Source: Nonomuraea fuscirosea (GTDB lineage: Bacteria; Actinomycetota; Actinomycetes; Streptosporangiales; Streptosporangiaceae). Taken from it: 64,000 bases of DNA. A model generated the notes under the pieces. The model had not been told where the DNA came from. It worked only from the letters and a program-made list of their open reading frames with translations, and searched no databases. Position 1 is the first letter of the stretch; the number at the start of each line of letters is the position of its first letter. Below, piece after piece: positions 1-9,022 of the stretch. Location: assembly GCF_003001935.1 (NCBI RefSeq), contig NZ_PVNG01000009.1, positions 310,001 to 374,000 on the forward strand, given 5' to 3'. Position numbers and translations under genes: made by a program.

Positions 1-1
1 C

Positions 2-1966
2 TTCGTCGAGGACGTGCAGGCGATGCGCCGCCGGGTCGAGGCCCACGTGCGCGCCGAGGGCGAACGCCAGCTCAAGCTGGGCCCGGGCGGGCTGCGCGAC
101 ATCGAGTTCGCGGTGCAGCTGCTGCAGCTCGTGCACGGCAGGCTCGATCCGCTGCTGCGCCGCAGGGCCACGCTGCCCGCGCTGGCCGCGCTGTCGCGGG
201 GCGGCTACGTGGGGCGCGAGGACTCCAAGGGGCTGGCGGAGGCGTACACGTTCCTGCGCCAGGTCGAGCACCTGCTCCAGCTGCACCGGCTGCGGCGCAC
301 CCACGTCGTGCCCACCGACGACGACGACCTGCGCCGGCTCGGCCGGGCGCTCGGCATGCAGGCCGACCCGGTGGGGGAGTTCACGGCCCGGTGGCGGCGG
401 CACGCGATGGAGGCGCGGCGGCTGCACGAGAAGCTGTTCTACCGGCCACTGCTGCAGGCCGTGGCGCGGCTGCCGGAGTCGGAGGCGAGGCTGTCCACCA
501 CGGCGGCGGCGGCCCGGCTGGAGGCGCTCGGCTACGTCGACCCCACGGGCGCGCTGCGCCACATCGCCGGCCTCGCCTCGGGCGTCTCCCGGCGGGCCTC
601 GATCCAGCGCACGCTGCTGCCCGTCATGCTCGGCTGGTTCGCCGACACGCCCGACCCGGACGCCGCGCTGCTGGGGTTCCGGCAGGTCAGCGACAAGCTC
701 GGCACCACGCCGTGGTATCTGCGGCTGCTGCGCGACGAGACGGCCGTGGCCGCCAGGATGGCCCGCGTGCTCGGCACCAGCCGCTACGCCACCGGCCTGC
801 TCATGCACGCGCCCGACGCGGTCGCGATCCTCGGCTCGGACGCCGACCTCGCCGTACGCACCCCGCAATCGCTGCTCGGCGAGGCGTCGGCCGCGGTCAC
901 CAGGCACGAGGGCGCGCCGGAGACCGCCGTCGCCGCGGTGCGGGCGCTGCGGCGCAGGGAGCTGTTCCGCACGGCGGTGGCCGACATCTCCGGCCTCATC
1001 GACATCGAGGCCGTCGGCTGCGCGCTCTCGCAGATCGCCGACGTGACCCTCCAGGCCGCGCTGGACGCCGCCCTGGGAGGCGCGCTCGGCCGGGCGGCCG
1101 GCGTCACCTCGTTCGCGATCGTCGCCATGGGCCGGCTCGGCGGCATGGAGTGCTCCTACGCCAGCGACGCCGACGTCATGTTCGTGCACTCGCCGCTGCC
1201 CGGCGTGGACGAGCGCGAGGCCACCGACGCCGCCTTCGCCGTGGCGAACGAGGTGCGCCGGCTGCTGTCGCTGCCCGCCCCCGACCCGCCCCTGATCATC
1301 GACCCCGACCTGCGGCCGGAGGGCCGGCAGGGGCCGCTGGTGCGCACGCTGGCCTCCTACCGCGCCTACTATGCGCGCTGGTCGGCGCCGTGGGAGGCGC
1401 AGGCGCTGCTGCGGGCCAGGTTCTCGGCCGGTGACGCGCGGCTGGGGGCGGAGTTCACCTCCATGATCGACGAGCTGCGTTACCCGCGGCACGGGCTGCC
1501 CGGCGACGCCGTCAGGGAGATCAGGCGGCTCAAGGCCCGGATGGAGGCCGAGCGCCTGCCGCGCGGCGCCGACCCCGCGCTGCACACCAAGCTCGGCCCC
1601 GGCGGGCTGTCCGACGTGGAATGGGTGGCCCAGCTGCTGCAGCTGCGCTACGCCGGCACACGGCCGTCCCTGCGCACCACCCGCACGCTGGAGGCGCTGC
1701 GCGCGGCCGTGACGGAGGAGCTGCTCGATCCGGCCGACGAGAGCGTGCTGGCCGAGGCCTGGACCTTCGCCTCCCGCGTACGTGACGCGATCATGCTGGT
1801 CAAGGGGCGGCCCGGCGACAGCGTGCCGGCCGACTCGGGGGAGCGCAGGCGCATCGCCCAGACGCTCGGCTATCCGCCCGACGGCTCCGAGGACTTCCTC
1901 GACGACTACCGCCGGGTGACGCGGCGGGCCAGGAAGGTCGTGGACAGGGTGTTCTACGGCGCCTGA
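2..1966 (+). CDS. glnE: Bifunctional glutamine synthetase adenylyltransferase/deadenylylase, 3' part
   Basis: GlnE attaches and removes AMP on glutamine synthetase in response to nitrogen status. The frame is open from base 2, so the 5' part lies outside the window; about 650 residues of a protein usually near 1000 are present. The end of the first nucleotidyltransferase half is seen in KLGPGGLRDIEFAVQLLQL. The second catalytic core is seen in GRLGGMECSYASDADVMFV, with the Ser-Asp-x-Asp metal ligands. A second helical-domain motif, KLGPGGLSDVEWVAQLLQL, follows near residue 530. Its likely target, an adenylylatable GlnA, is encoded at 15263-16687. The stop is 40 bases before the next gene's likely start. 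Identification is secure. Confidence 0.97.
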   Translation, partial: FVEDVQAMRRRVEAHVRAEGERQLKLGPGGLRDIEFAVQLLQLVHGRLDPLLRRRATLPALAALSRGGYVGREDSKGLAEAYTFLRQVEHLLQLHRLRRTHVVPTDDDDLRRLGRALGMQADPVGEFTARWRRHAMEARRLHEKLFYRPLLQAVARLPESEARLSTTAAAARLEALGYVDPTGALRHIAGLASGVSRRASIQRTLLPVMLGWFADTPDPDAALLGFRQVSDKLGTTPWYLRLLRDETAVAARMARVLGTSRYATGLLMHAPDAVAILGSDADLAVRTPQSLLGEASAAVTRHEGAPETAVAAVRALRRRELFRTAVADISGLIDIEAVGCALSQIADVTLQAALDAALGGALGRAAGVTSFAIVAMGRLGGMECSYASDADVMFVHSPLPGVDEREATDAAFAVANEVRRLLSLPAPDPPLIIDPDLRPEGRQGPLVRTLASYRAYYARWSAPWEAQALLRARFSAGDARLGAEFTSMIDELRYPRHGLPGDAVREIRRLKARMEAERLPRGADPALHTKLGPGGLSDVEWVAQLLQLRYAGTRPSLRTTRTLEALRAAVTEELLDPADESVLAEAWTFASRVRDAIMLVKGRPGDSVPADSGERRRIAQTLGYPPDGSEDFLDDYRRVTRRARKVVDRVFYGA

Positions 1967-2005
1967 ACATTGCGGCGCCACGCCGCGTGGGTGTATGAAT
2001 GCGCG

Positions 2006-3028
2006 GTGTTATCCGTATATGTGGATCTGGCCCTCGGGCTGGTGGTGGCGTTCCTGCTGCTGTCGCTGCTGGTGAGCGGGCTCAACGAGGCTTTCGTGCG
2101 GGTGCTCGCCATCCGCAGCAAGTTCCTGTGGGCCTACCTCAGGGACACCATGGACGGCGCCGACAAGAAGAGCGGGTCGTGGTTGCCGGCCAGCGCGGCC
2201 GGCGTGTTCGGCGTGCTGCCGTTCCTGCGCGACCCCCGCCCGGCGCACAGCGGCGACCCGGCGCCGGCCAAGGCCGGCGAGATGCCCGCGGCCAGGACCT
2301 CGCAGTCCATGATGAACCTGCTCTACGAGCGGGTCCGCGAGATCGACCACGCCAAGCGCGGAAAGACCAGCATCGCGGACATCCCGCCCGCGCGCTTCGC
2401 GATGGCCATCATGGAGCTGGCCGCCGCGGGGGACCGCGACATGAGAGCGTTCCTGGACGGCCTGCGGAAGATCGACAGCCCCCTGTACGGGCACCTCAAC
2501 GGCGTGTGGGAGAGCGCCCAGGGCGACCTCGACCGGTTCAGGCAGGGCGTGGAGAGCTGGTTCGACGGGGAGATGCAGCGGCTGTCCCTGCTGTACAAGC
2601 GTTACGTCAAGTGGGTGGTGGCGGCGCTCGGCATCGTGGTGACGCTGCTGTTCAGCATGGACGGGCTGGAGTACGCCAAGACGCTGCTGCGCGACAACGC
2701 CTACCGCGCCTCGGTGACGGCCGTGGCGGGGCCGGAGGCGTACGACCAGTTGCAGGCGAAGTGCCAGGGCGGCGATCCGGTGCCGTGCGTCACCGAGGTG
2801 CTCAGCGAGCCCGCCCTGGTCAAGCTGATGGGCCAGGCCGTGGTCAGCGTGTCGATCCCGGCCGAGGGCGACCCGAGCGTGCACGCGAACTTCGCCGCCT
2901 GGTGGGAGCGGATCATGACGCCGAGCCACTGGCCAGGCTTCCTGCTGACGTACGTGGCGCTGCTGTTCGGGGCACCGTTCTGGTGGGACGTGTTCCGGCG
3001 CATCACGGGCATCAAGGCGAAGCGCTGA
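2006..3028 (+). CDS. Membrane protein of unknown function
   Basis: About 340 residues, function not recognised. The frame opens at a TTG at 1970, but I prefer GTG 2006 (MLSVYVDLALGL) because the first membrane helix then starts near residue 6. Helices are visible at about 6-25, in the middle (KWVVAALGIVVTLLFSM) and near the C-terminus (PGFLLTYVALLFGAPFWWDV). The charged part between helix 1 and helix 2 (about 170 residues) should be cytoplasmic or extracytoplasmic depending on orientation, which cannot be decided here. No strong ribosome site precedes any start. It follows glnE in the same direction and converges on the MocR gene with 12 bases between stops. Confidence 0.7.
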   Translation: MLSVYVDLALGLVVAFLLLSLLVSGLNEAFVRVLAIRSKFLWAYLRDTMDGADKKSGSWLPASAAGVFGVLPFLRDPRPAHSGDPAPAKAGEMPAARTSQSMMNLLYERVREIDHAKRGKTSIADIPPARFAMAIMELAAAGDRDMRAFLDGLRKIDSPLYGHLNGVWESAQGDLDRFRQGVESWFDGEMQRLSLLYKRYVKWVVAALGIVVTLLFSMDGLEYAKTLLRDNAYRASVTAVAGPEAYDQLQAKCQGGDPVPCVTEVLSEPALVKLMGQAVVSVSIPAEGDPSVHANFAAWWERIMTPSHWPGFLLTYVALLFGAPFWWDVFRRITGIKAKR

Positions 3029-3040
3029 GGGTCGTGAAGC

Positions 3041-4396
3041 TCAGGGGGACGGGCTGATCCGGCCGCCGCCCGTGGCGGCCAGCGCGATCACGTCGGCCAG
3101 CGCGGACAGCTCGTCCGGGTCGTCGGTGAGCCGGGCGGTGGCCAGCCGCAGGTGGTGGCGGGGCGCGGGGCCGATCACGTAGCGGCTGCCGGGCGCGACC
3201 GAGATCCCGTGGGCGGCCAGCGTGACCAGGGCGGCGGGCTCGTCGCGTACCGGCACCCACAGCGCCAGCCCGTCCCGGCCGCCGGTGCGCACACCGCGCG
3301 CCGCCAGCTCGGCGGCCAGGCGGGCGCGGCGGCGCGCGTACACCTCGCGGGCGTGCGCCACCCGCTCGCGCACGCCCGCGTCGCCGAGCAGGTGGGCCAG
3401 CGTGTCCTGGAGGATCCTGCTGGTCCAGCCGGTGCCGAAGCTGCGCAGCACGCGGACCCGCTCCACCGCGTCCGCCGCCCCGCCGACGACCGCGATGCGC
3501 AGGTCGGGGCCGTGCGACTTGGAGTAGGAGCGGACCAGCACCGTACGGTCGGGGAACCGCGCGCCCAGGCTCACCATCGGCGAGACCGACAGCTCGCCGA
3601 TCCCGTCGTCCTCGACGATGAGCGTCTTGGCCGGCTCCAGCAGCGCCGCCAGCTCCGCCGAGCGCTCCTCCGTCACCGCGTGACCGCACGGCGACTGGCC
3701 GCGCGGCTGGTAGACGAACGCCACCGGCCTGGCACGCAGGGCCTGCTCCAGTGCGGCCGGGAGCGGGCCGTGCTCGTCGCAGGCGACCGGGATGATCTGC
3801 GCGCCGGTCCGCTCCAGGATGTCCAGCAGTCTGGCCCCGGTGGGCTCCTCGATCGCGATCCGGTCGCCCGGCAGGGCCGTGGTCTGGCAGAGCAGCTGGA
3901 CGCCCTCGTACCCGCCGCCGACGGCCAGCCAGCCGCGCGCCGGGAAGGGCCAGCCGGGCTCGACGGCGGCGCGCAGGCCGGGCGTGATCGTCTCGCGGGC
4001 GTAGTCGTTGAGGCCCTGGGCGCCGGCCGCCGCCGCCAGCGCGGCCTCCAGCGGCGGCAGCAACGCCGTGTCGGGGGAGGCGATGGTCAGGTCGATGGCC
4101 AGGCGGTCGCCCCAGTGGCCGAGGCGCTCGTACCGGATCGGGCGGGGCACGTCGGGCGGGCCGAGCACGACCGTGCCGCGCCGCCGGTCCGTGCGGATCA
4201 TGCCGTGGCGGCGCAGCTCCGACCAGGCCTCGGCCACCGTACCCGAGCTGACGCCGAGCTCCCTGGCCAGGCCGCGGACCGTCGGCAGGCGGGTCTGGGC
4301 CGTCACCGTGCCCTCCCTGATCAGGTCGGTGAGCGCGGCGGCGATGCCGCGCGCGCTCGGGTCGCCGATCTGTCGCGCCAGCCAAGCGACGTCCAC
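3041..4396 (-). CDS. MocR/PdxR-type regulator (GntR helix-turn-helix fused to aminotransferase fold)
   Basis: 451 residues from GTG 4396. The open frame reaches 4486, but GTG 4396 has an excellent ribosome site (CAGGGGGAC, seven bases upstream), and a palindromic operator lies just upstream of it. Residues about 13-75 form a GntR winged helix (RLPTVRGLARELGVSSGTVA). Residues about 100-445 are a type I aminotransferase fold with the PLP lysine at K293 in SYSKSHGPDLR. Proteins of this family are transcription factors that use bound PLP and an amino compound as signal. It is divergent from the decarboxylase-like/nitrilase/ABC-transporter unit, which it probably controls together with itself. Enzymatic aminotransferase activity is less likely. 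Confidence 0.9.
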   Translation of the reverse strand: MDVAWLARQIGDPSARGIAAALTDLIREGTVTAQTRLPTVRGLARELGVSSGTVAEAWSELRRHGMIRTDRRRGTVVLGPPDVPRPIRYERLGHWGDRLAIDLTIASPDTALLPPLEAALAAAAGAQGLNDYARETITPGLRAAVEPGWPFPARGWLAVGGGYEGVQLLCQTTALPGDRIAIEEPTGARLLDILERTGAQIIPVACDEHGPLPAALEQALRARPVAFVYQPRGQSPCGHAVTEERSAELAALLEPAKTLIVEDDGIGELSVSPMVSLGARFPDRTVLVRSYSKSHGPDLRIAVVGGAADAVERVRVLRSFGTGWTSRILQDTLAHLLGDAGVRERVAHAREVYARRRARLAAELAARGVRTGGRDGLALWVPVRDEPAALVTLAAHGISVAPGSRYVIGPAPRHHLRLATARLTDDPDELSALADVIALAATGGGRISPSP

Positions 4397-4411
4397 TTTG
4401 TCCCCCTGTAA

Positions 4412-4433
4412 ATCTTTGTTCAGCAACAAAGAT
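4412..4433. promoter_or_regulatory. Perfect inverted repeat, probable MocR operator
   Basis: Arms ATCTTTGTT (4412-4420) and AACAAAGAT (4425-4433) are exact reverse complements around CAGC. The site lies 16 bases upstream of the MocR start and about 77 bases before the divergent gene. It is AT-rich in a GC-rich spacer. Autoregulation and control of the divergent unit is inferred from position. Confidence 0.6.
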
Positions 4434-4509
4434 CTTCTTGTGCGGCTTGCGACCCTGAACATATGGTTTCTGGCAATTAACGGCAACTAAAGTCCGTTTG
4501 GGGGATTTT

Positions 4510-5445
4510 GTGGCGACGATTCGCCTTGCCTTGCGAGATTGGGACCATCTCGTGCCGGTCGTGACCGGGGCCGTCCGGCCCGAGGGGTTCGAGCTGGACA
4601 TCGACTCCCGCGCCGTCACGCCGGACGTGCTCCAGGAGCCCGGTCTCGACGGGGGCGAGACGTCCTTCAGCCGGTACGTGCTCGGCCGCGCCTCGGGCGA
4701 CGACCGGCTCGTGGGGCTGCCCGTCTTCGTGATGCGCGGCTTCCGGCACCGGTGCGTCCTGGTCCGGAGCGACAGCGAGCTGACCTCGCTGGAGGAGCTC
4801 AAGGGCGCCAGGATCGGGCTCACCGGCTGGCCCGACTCGGGCAACACCTGGACCCGGGCGCTGCTGCGCGAGGCGGGCGTCGACCTGGCCGGCATCACGT
4901 GGACGGTCGGCCCCCTGGTGGCGGGCGAGACCGGCAAGGACAGGACGGGGCCGGTGCCGTTCCCCGACAACGTCTCCCTGACCGGCGACGGCCTGGCCGA
5001 AGGGCTCGCGGACGGCCGCTACGACGCGATCATGACGCCGTTCATGCCGGAGGAGTTCTTCACCCCCGGCAGCCGCTTCCGCCCCCTGCTGCCCGACCAC
5101 CGCGCCGCCGAGCGGGCCTACTACGAGCGGACCGGCTTCGTGCCCGGCATCCACCTGGTGACGCTCAAGGGGGAGAGCGTCGAGCGCCACCCGTGGCTGC
5201 CGCAGGCCGTGACGGAGCTGTTCGAGCGCTCCAAGCGGCACTGGGTGCTGCGCCGGCGCCTGCTCGCCGACACCACGCCGTGGCTGCTCGCCGAGCTCGC
5301 CGACACCGCCGAGACTTTCGGCCGGGACTGGATGCCGTACGGCGCCGCCCAGAACGCCCCCATGGTCGCCGCCTTCTGCGCGGAACTGCACGCCCAGGGG
5401 ATCTCCCACCGCCTGATCGGAGCCGAGGAGGCCTTCGCCGCATGA
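4510..5445 (+). CDS. 4,5-dihydroxyphthalate decarboxylase-like / periplasmic-binding-fold protein
   Basis: 311 residues from GTG 4510, which follows a GGGGGA ribosome site by four bases; a TTG at 4498 in the same frame is less likely. The pattern (LRDWDHLVPVVTGAVRPEG near the start, then LLPDHRAAERAYYERTG and HPWLPQAVTELFERSK, and near the end a WMPYG turn and LHAQGIS) matches the family annotated as 4,5-dihydroxyphthalate decarboxylase or NMT1-like substrate-binding protein. There is no signal peptide or lipobox, so it should be cytoplasmic and may be an enzyme or ligand sensor rather than the transporter's receptor. It overlaps the next gene by ATGA, so translation is coupled. True substrate unknown. 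Confidence 0.75.
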   Translation: MATIRLALRDWDHLVPVVTGAVRPEGFELDIDSRAVTPDVLQEPGLDGGETSFSRYVLGRASGDDRLVGLPVFVMRGFRHRCVLVRSDSELTSLEELKGARIGLTGWPDSGNTWTRALLREAGVDLAGITWTVGPLVAGETGKDRTGPVPFPDNVSLTGDGLAEGLADGRYDAIMTPFMPEEFFTPGSRFRPLLPDHRAAERAYYERTGFVPGIHLVTLKGESVERHPWLPQAVTELFERSKRHWVLRRRLLADTTPWLLAELADTAETFGRDWMPYGAAQNAPMVAAFCAELHAQGISHRLIGAEEAFAA

Positions 5446-6254
5446 AGTCCCAGCTGAGGATCGCCGTAGGACAGTTCGCCTCCGCGGAGGACTGGAGCGG
5501 CAACCTCAAGACCTGCCACGAGCTCATCGACGCGGCCGCGGCCGGCGGGGCCGACCTGCTGGTCCTGCCGGAAGGCTCGCTCTCCCTCTTCGTGGACGAG
5601 CCCGCCCGCATCCGCGAGGCCGCCCAGCCGCTGGACGGGCCGTTCGTCAGGGGCCTGGTCGAGCGCACGCGCGGCTCCTCGACCACCGTGATCGCCGGCG
5701 TGCACGTGCCGGAGGCGGACGGCCGGGTGGCGAACGTCCTCGTCGCCGCCAGGGACGGCGAGGTCGTCGCCACGTACGTGAAGCTGCACCTGTACGACGC
5801 CTTCGGCCGCCGCGAGTCCGACAACGTCGTCCCCGGCACGAACGCGCCCGTCGTCATCGACTGCGCCGGCTGGAAGGTCGGCCTGATGACCTGCTACGAC
5901 GTACGTTTCCCCGAGATGGCCAGGCTCCTGGCCGACCAGGGCGCCCAGGTGCTCGCGCTGCCTTCCGCGTGGGTGCGCGGCCCCGCCAAGGAATGGCACT
6001 GGGAGGTCATGGTCACCGCCCGCGCCCTGGAGAACACCTGCTACGTGGCCGCCTCGGGCGAGTGCGGCCGGCGCAACATCGGCGCCAGCATGGTCGTCGA
6101 CCCGCTCGGCATCACCCGCGCCCGCCTGGGCGACGCGCCGGGGCTGCTCTGGGCCGACGCCGACGCGGACGAGCTCGCGAGCGCCCGCCGCACCCTGCCC
6201 GTCCTCGACAACCGGCGCTTCGCCGTGGACCCGCGATTGGAGCGACATGCCTGA
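5442..6254 (+). CDS. Carbon-nitrogen hydrolase (nitrilase superfamily amidase)
   Basis: 270 residues. The catalytic triad of the nitrilase superfamily is complete: Glu44 (LVLPEG), Lys114 (YVKLHLYDAFG) and Cys151 (MTCYDVRFPE). The DVRFPE context and length point to an amidase of the Nit/omega-amidase branch rather than a true nitrilase. The start ATG overlaps the upstream stop by four bases, and its own stop overlaps the next start by eight, so it belongs to the transporter operon. It probably hydrolyses an amide or carbamoyl group on the compound imported by the neighbouring ABC system; that link is inference. Confidence 0.9.
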   Translation: MKSQLRIAVGQFASAEDWSGNLKTCHELIDAAAAGGADLLVLPEGSLSLFVDEPARIREAAQPLDGPFVRGLVERTRGSSTTVIAGVHVPEADGRVANVLVAARDGEVVATYVKLHLYDAFGRRESDNVVPGTNAPVVIDCAGWKVGLMTCYDVRFPEMARLLADQGAQVLALPSAWVRGPAKEWHWEVMVTARALENTCYVAASGECGRRNIGASMVVDPLGITRARLGDAPGLLWADADADELASARRTLPVLDNRRFAVDPRLERHA

Positions 6255-7221
6255 TCACGACCTGCTTCAGCACGCCCCGCGCGGAAGGGCGATCTCGACG
6301 AGAGCCCTGGCCGTCGCCCTGTCCGCCGCTGTGCTCGCGCTGGCCGGATGCGGCGCCAACCCGGAGGAGGCCGAGGGGGTGCTGAACTCCCAGGAGCCGG
6401 CCAGCCCCGGCGCCGCCGCCCAGAGCAAGGACCAGAGCCTGCACGACCGGTTGCCCGCCAAGGTCAAGCAGGCCGGCAAGCTGATCTCGGTCAACAACGG
6501 CTCGTTCCCGCCGTACGAGATCGCCGGGGCCGACGGCAGGTCGCTGACCGGCGCCGCCGCCGACATGTCCGAGGCGCTCGGCCAGGTGCTCGGCGTCAAG
6601 ATCGAGCACGTCACCGTGGATGGCCTGCCCAGCTCGCTCACCGGCATCGCCTCCGGCCGCTACGACTTCGCCATCGGCCCCGTGGGCGACTTCAAGGACC
6701 GGCAGAAGCCCAACGACTTCGTCGACTGGGTCAAGGAGTACGTCGTCTTCGCCGTGCCCGCCGGCAATCCGGACAAGATCGGCTCGGTCGCGGACACGTG
6801 CGGGCTGAAGATCTCGGTCATGGCCGGCGGCTCCGCCGAGAGCGTGATCAAGAACCAGTCCGCCACGTGCGAGAAGGCAGGCAAGCCGAAGATCACCGTG
6901 CAGTCGTACAAGGACCAGCCGACCTCGGTGCTGGCGGTCAGCTCGGGCCGGGCCGACGCGTTCTTCTCCTCCCAGGCGCCGCTCACGTATTTCGTCGAGC
7001 AGGCCGGCGGCAAGCTGGAGCTGGCCGGCAAGGGGCAGGCCAACGGGTTCGACGACCTCTACCAGGGGGCCGTGGTGGCCAAGGACTCGCCGCTGCGCGA
7101 CGTGCTCAAGGACGGCTTCCAGAAGCTCATCGAGAACGGCACGTACGAAAAGATCATGTCCAAGTGGGGCACCTCCGACAACAAGCTGGACCAGGCCGGC
7201 GTGAACCTGGCCGGGTCATGA
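6247..7221 (+). CDS. Polar amino acid ABC transporter, substrate-binding lipoprotein
   Basis: 324 residues. The N-terminus has an arginine followed by a hydrophobic stretch and a lipobox ending LALAGC, making Cys35 the likely lipidated residue. The body is a family 3 solute-binding protein (ISVNNGSFPPYEIAGADGR; AADMSEALGQVLG; IASGRYDFAIGPVGD). It delivers its ligand to the permease encoded immediately downstream (stop and start overlap by four bases at 7218-7221). Family 3 proteins bind amino acids, opines or related small polar molecules; the exact ligand cannot be read from sequence. Confidence 0.92.
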   Translation: MPDHDLLQHAPRGRAISTRALAVALSAAVLALAGCGANPEEAEGVLNSQEPASPGAAAQSKDQSLHDRLPAKVKQAGKLISVNNGSFPPYEIAGADGRSLTGAAADMSEALGQVLGVKIEHVTVDGLPSSLTGIASGRYDFAIGPVGDFKDRQKPNDFVDWVKEYVVFAVPAGNPDKIGSVADTCGLKISVMAGGSAESVIKNQSATCEKAGKPKITVQSYKDQPTSVLAVSSGRADAFFSSQAPLTYFVEQAGGKLELAGKGQANGFDDLYQGAVVAKDSPLRDVLKDGFQKLIENGTYEKIMSKWGTSDNKLDQAGVNLAGS

Positions 7222-8258
7222 CCGGCGCCCACCGTCCGGCCGAGGCGGGCAGGACGGCCGGCACCGAGACGACCGGCACCGACGAGACGACCGGCACCGA
7301 GACGACCGGCACCGACGAGATGACCGGCACCGGCCGCGCGACCGGCGCCGGCGGGCTGCCCGAGATCGACGTGGCGGGCGCCGCGCGCACCCGGCACCCG
7401 CTGCGCTGGGTCGCCTCGATCGTGCTGCTCGTGCTGGCCGCGCAGCTCGTCAGCCTGCTGGTCACCAACCCCAACTTCCAGTGGGACGTGGTCGGCCGCT
7501 ACGTCAACGCGCAGCTCATCGGCCAGGGCATCGCCACCACGCTGCTGCTCACCGTGATCGCCATGGCGGTGGGGGTCGTGCTGGGGGTGCTGCTGGCCGT
7601 CGGCCGGCTGTCGGAGAACCCGGTGGCGCGCGGCGCCTGCGGGCTCTACGTCTGGTTCTTCCGGGGCACGCCGGTGCTGGTGCAGCTCGTGCTCTGGTAC
7701 AACCTGTCGTACCTGCTGCCGGAGATCTCCTTCGGTGTCCCGTTCGGCCCCGAGTTCGTCACCGCCGACACCAACGCGCTCATCACCCCGCTGCTCGCGG
7801 CCATCCTCGGCCTCGGGCTCAACGAGGGCGCGTACATGGCGGAGATCATCCGCGGCGGCCTGATGTCGGTGGACCCGGGCCAGAGCGAGGCCGCGGCGGC
7901 GCTCGGCATGAGCGACGCGCGCACCTTCCGCAGGATCGTGCTGCCGCAGGCGATGCGCTTCATCATCCCGCCGACCGGCAGCCAGGTCATCAGCATGCTG
8001 AAGGCCACGTCGCTGGTCAGCGTCATCGCGCTGGCCGACCTGCTCTACACCGTGCAGTCCATCTACAACCGCACCTTCCAGACCATCCCGCTGCTCATCG
8101 TGGCGTGCGTCTGGTACCTGGTGATCACCTCGATCCTGTACGTCGGCCAGTCGTTCATCGAGCGCCACTACGCCCGCGGCGCGACCAGGAACGCCCCGCA
8201 GGGCTTCTGGGCGTTCGCGGCCCTGCGCCGGCGCCGTTCCACGGAGGTGACCTCGTGA
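7218..8258 (+). CDS. Polar amino acid ABC transporter permease with repetitive N-terminal extension
   Basis: 346 residues from ATG 7218, overlapping the upstream stop. The first 45 or so residues are a Thr/Gly/Glu/Asp-rich segment made of two 33-base repeats (7266-7331) encoding ETTGTDETTGT and ETTGTDEMTGT; this is not usual in the family. A membrane domain follows, with the PAAT permease motif (VYVWFFRGTP-like segment YVWFFRGTPVLVQLVLWY) and the EAA loop EAAAALGMSDARTFRRIVLP that docks the ATPase. Its stop overlaps the ATPase start (GTGA at 8255). Confidence 0.92.
   Translation: MTGAHRPAEAGRTAGTETTGTDETTGTETTGTDEMTGTGRATGAGGLPEIDVAGAARTRHPLRWVASIVLLVLAAQLVSLLVTNPNFQWDVVGRYVNAQLIGQGIATTLLLTVIAMAVGVVLGVLLAVGRLSENPVARGACGLYVWFFRGTPVLVQLVLWYNLSYLLPEISFGVPFGPEFVTADTNALITPLLAAILGLGLNEGAYMAEIIRGGLMSVDPGQSEAAAALGMSDARTFRRIVLPQAMRFIIPPTGSQVISMLKATSLVSVIALADLLYTVQSIYNRTFQTIPLLIVACVWYLVITSILYVGQSFIERHYARGATRNAPQGFWAFAALRRRRSTEVTS
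7266..7331 (+). repeat. 33-bp tandem repeat, two copies, inside the permease gene
   Basis: Two nearly identical 33-base units, in frame, each made of an 18-base and a 15-base GAGACGACCGGCACC-type subunit. They encode the disordered acidic N-terminus of the permease. Copy number could vary without breaking the frame. Confidence 0.85.
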
Positions 8259-9022
8259 GCAGCGTCCCCATGGTGCACGCCCGCGCCGTGCGCAAGCACT
8301 TCGGCCACCTGGAGGTGCTCAAGGGCATCGACCTGGACGTCGGGGCCGGGGAGGTCGTGGTCGTCCTCGGTCCTTCCGGGTCGGGCAAGTCGACGTTCCT
8401 GCGCTGTGTGAACCACCTGGAGACCATCGACGGCGGAGCCATCCACGTGGACGGCGAGCTGATCGGGTTCCAGGCGTCCGGCGGCAAGGTCAGGCACCTG
8501 CGCAAGAAGGAGATCACCCGGCAGCGCGGGGAGATCGGCATGGTCTTCCAGCAGTTCAACCTGTTCCCGCACATGACCGTGCTGCAGAACGTCATCGAGG
8601 CGCCCGTCGGCGTGCGGGGCGAGCCGCGCGAGCAGGTGCGCGAGCGCGCGCACGCCCTGCTGCGCCGCGTGGGCCTGGCGGACAAGGCGGGCAGCTATCC
8701 GCGCCGGCTGTCCGGCGGGCAGCAGCAGCGGGTGGCCATCGCCAGGGCGCTGGCGATGCGGCCCAAGCTCATGCTCTTCGACGAGCCCACCAGCGCGCTG
8801 GACCCCGAGCTCGTCGGCGAGGTGCTGGCCACCATGAAGGGCCTGGCCGAGGACGGGCTGACCATGATCGTGGTGACTCACGAGATCGGGTTCGCGCGGG
8901 AGGTGGCAGACCGGGTCGTCTTCATGGACGAGGGCGTGGTGGTCGAGTCGGGGACGCCGGCCGACGTGCTGGACAACCCGAGCAGCCCGCGGACGAAGGC
9001 GTTCCTGAGCCGCGTCCTGTAG
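8255..9022 (+). CDS. Polar amino acid ABC transporter ATP-binding protein
   Basis: 255 residues from GTG 8255, with ribosome site GGAGG eight bases upstream. It carries Walker A GPSGSGKST, the signature LSGGQQQRVAIARALA, Walker B LMLFDEP with a D-loop SALDPE, and the switch histidine in VVTHE. It is the motor of the import system whose lipoprotein and permease lie directly upstream. The last 32 bases of the gene, including the stop, are the first copy of a threefold tandem duplication (8991-9086). Confidence 0.95.
   Translation: MSSVPMVHARAVRKHFGHLEVLKGIDLDVGAGEVVVVLGPSGSGKSTFLRCVNHLETIDGGAIHVDGELIGFQASGGKVRHLRKKEITRQRGEIGMVFQQFNLFPHMTVLQNVIEAPVGVRGEPREQVRERAHALLRRVGLADKAGSYPRRLSGGQQQRVAIARALAMRPKLMLFDEPTSALDPELVGEVLATMKGLAEDGLTMIVVTHEIGFAREVADRVVFMDEGVVVESGTPADVLDNPSSPRTKAFLSRVL

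Noticed and set aside
4510..5445. Second periplasmic binding protein of the ABC importer
   Set aside because: No signal peptide or lipobox; the motifs fit the cytoplasmic decarboxylase-like family.
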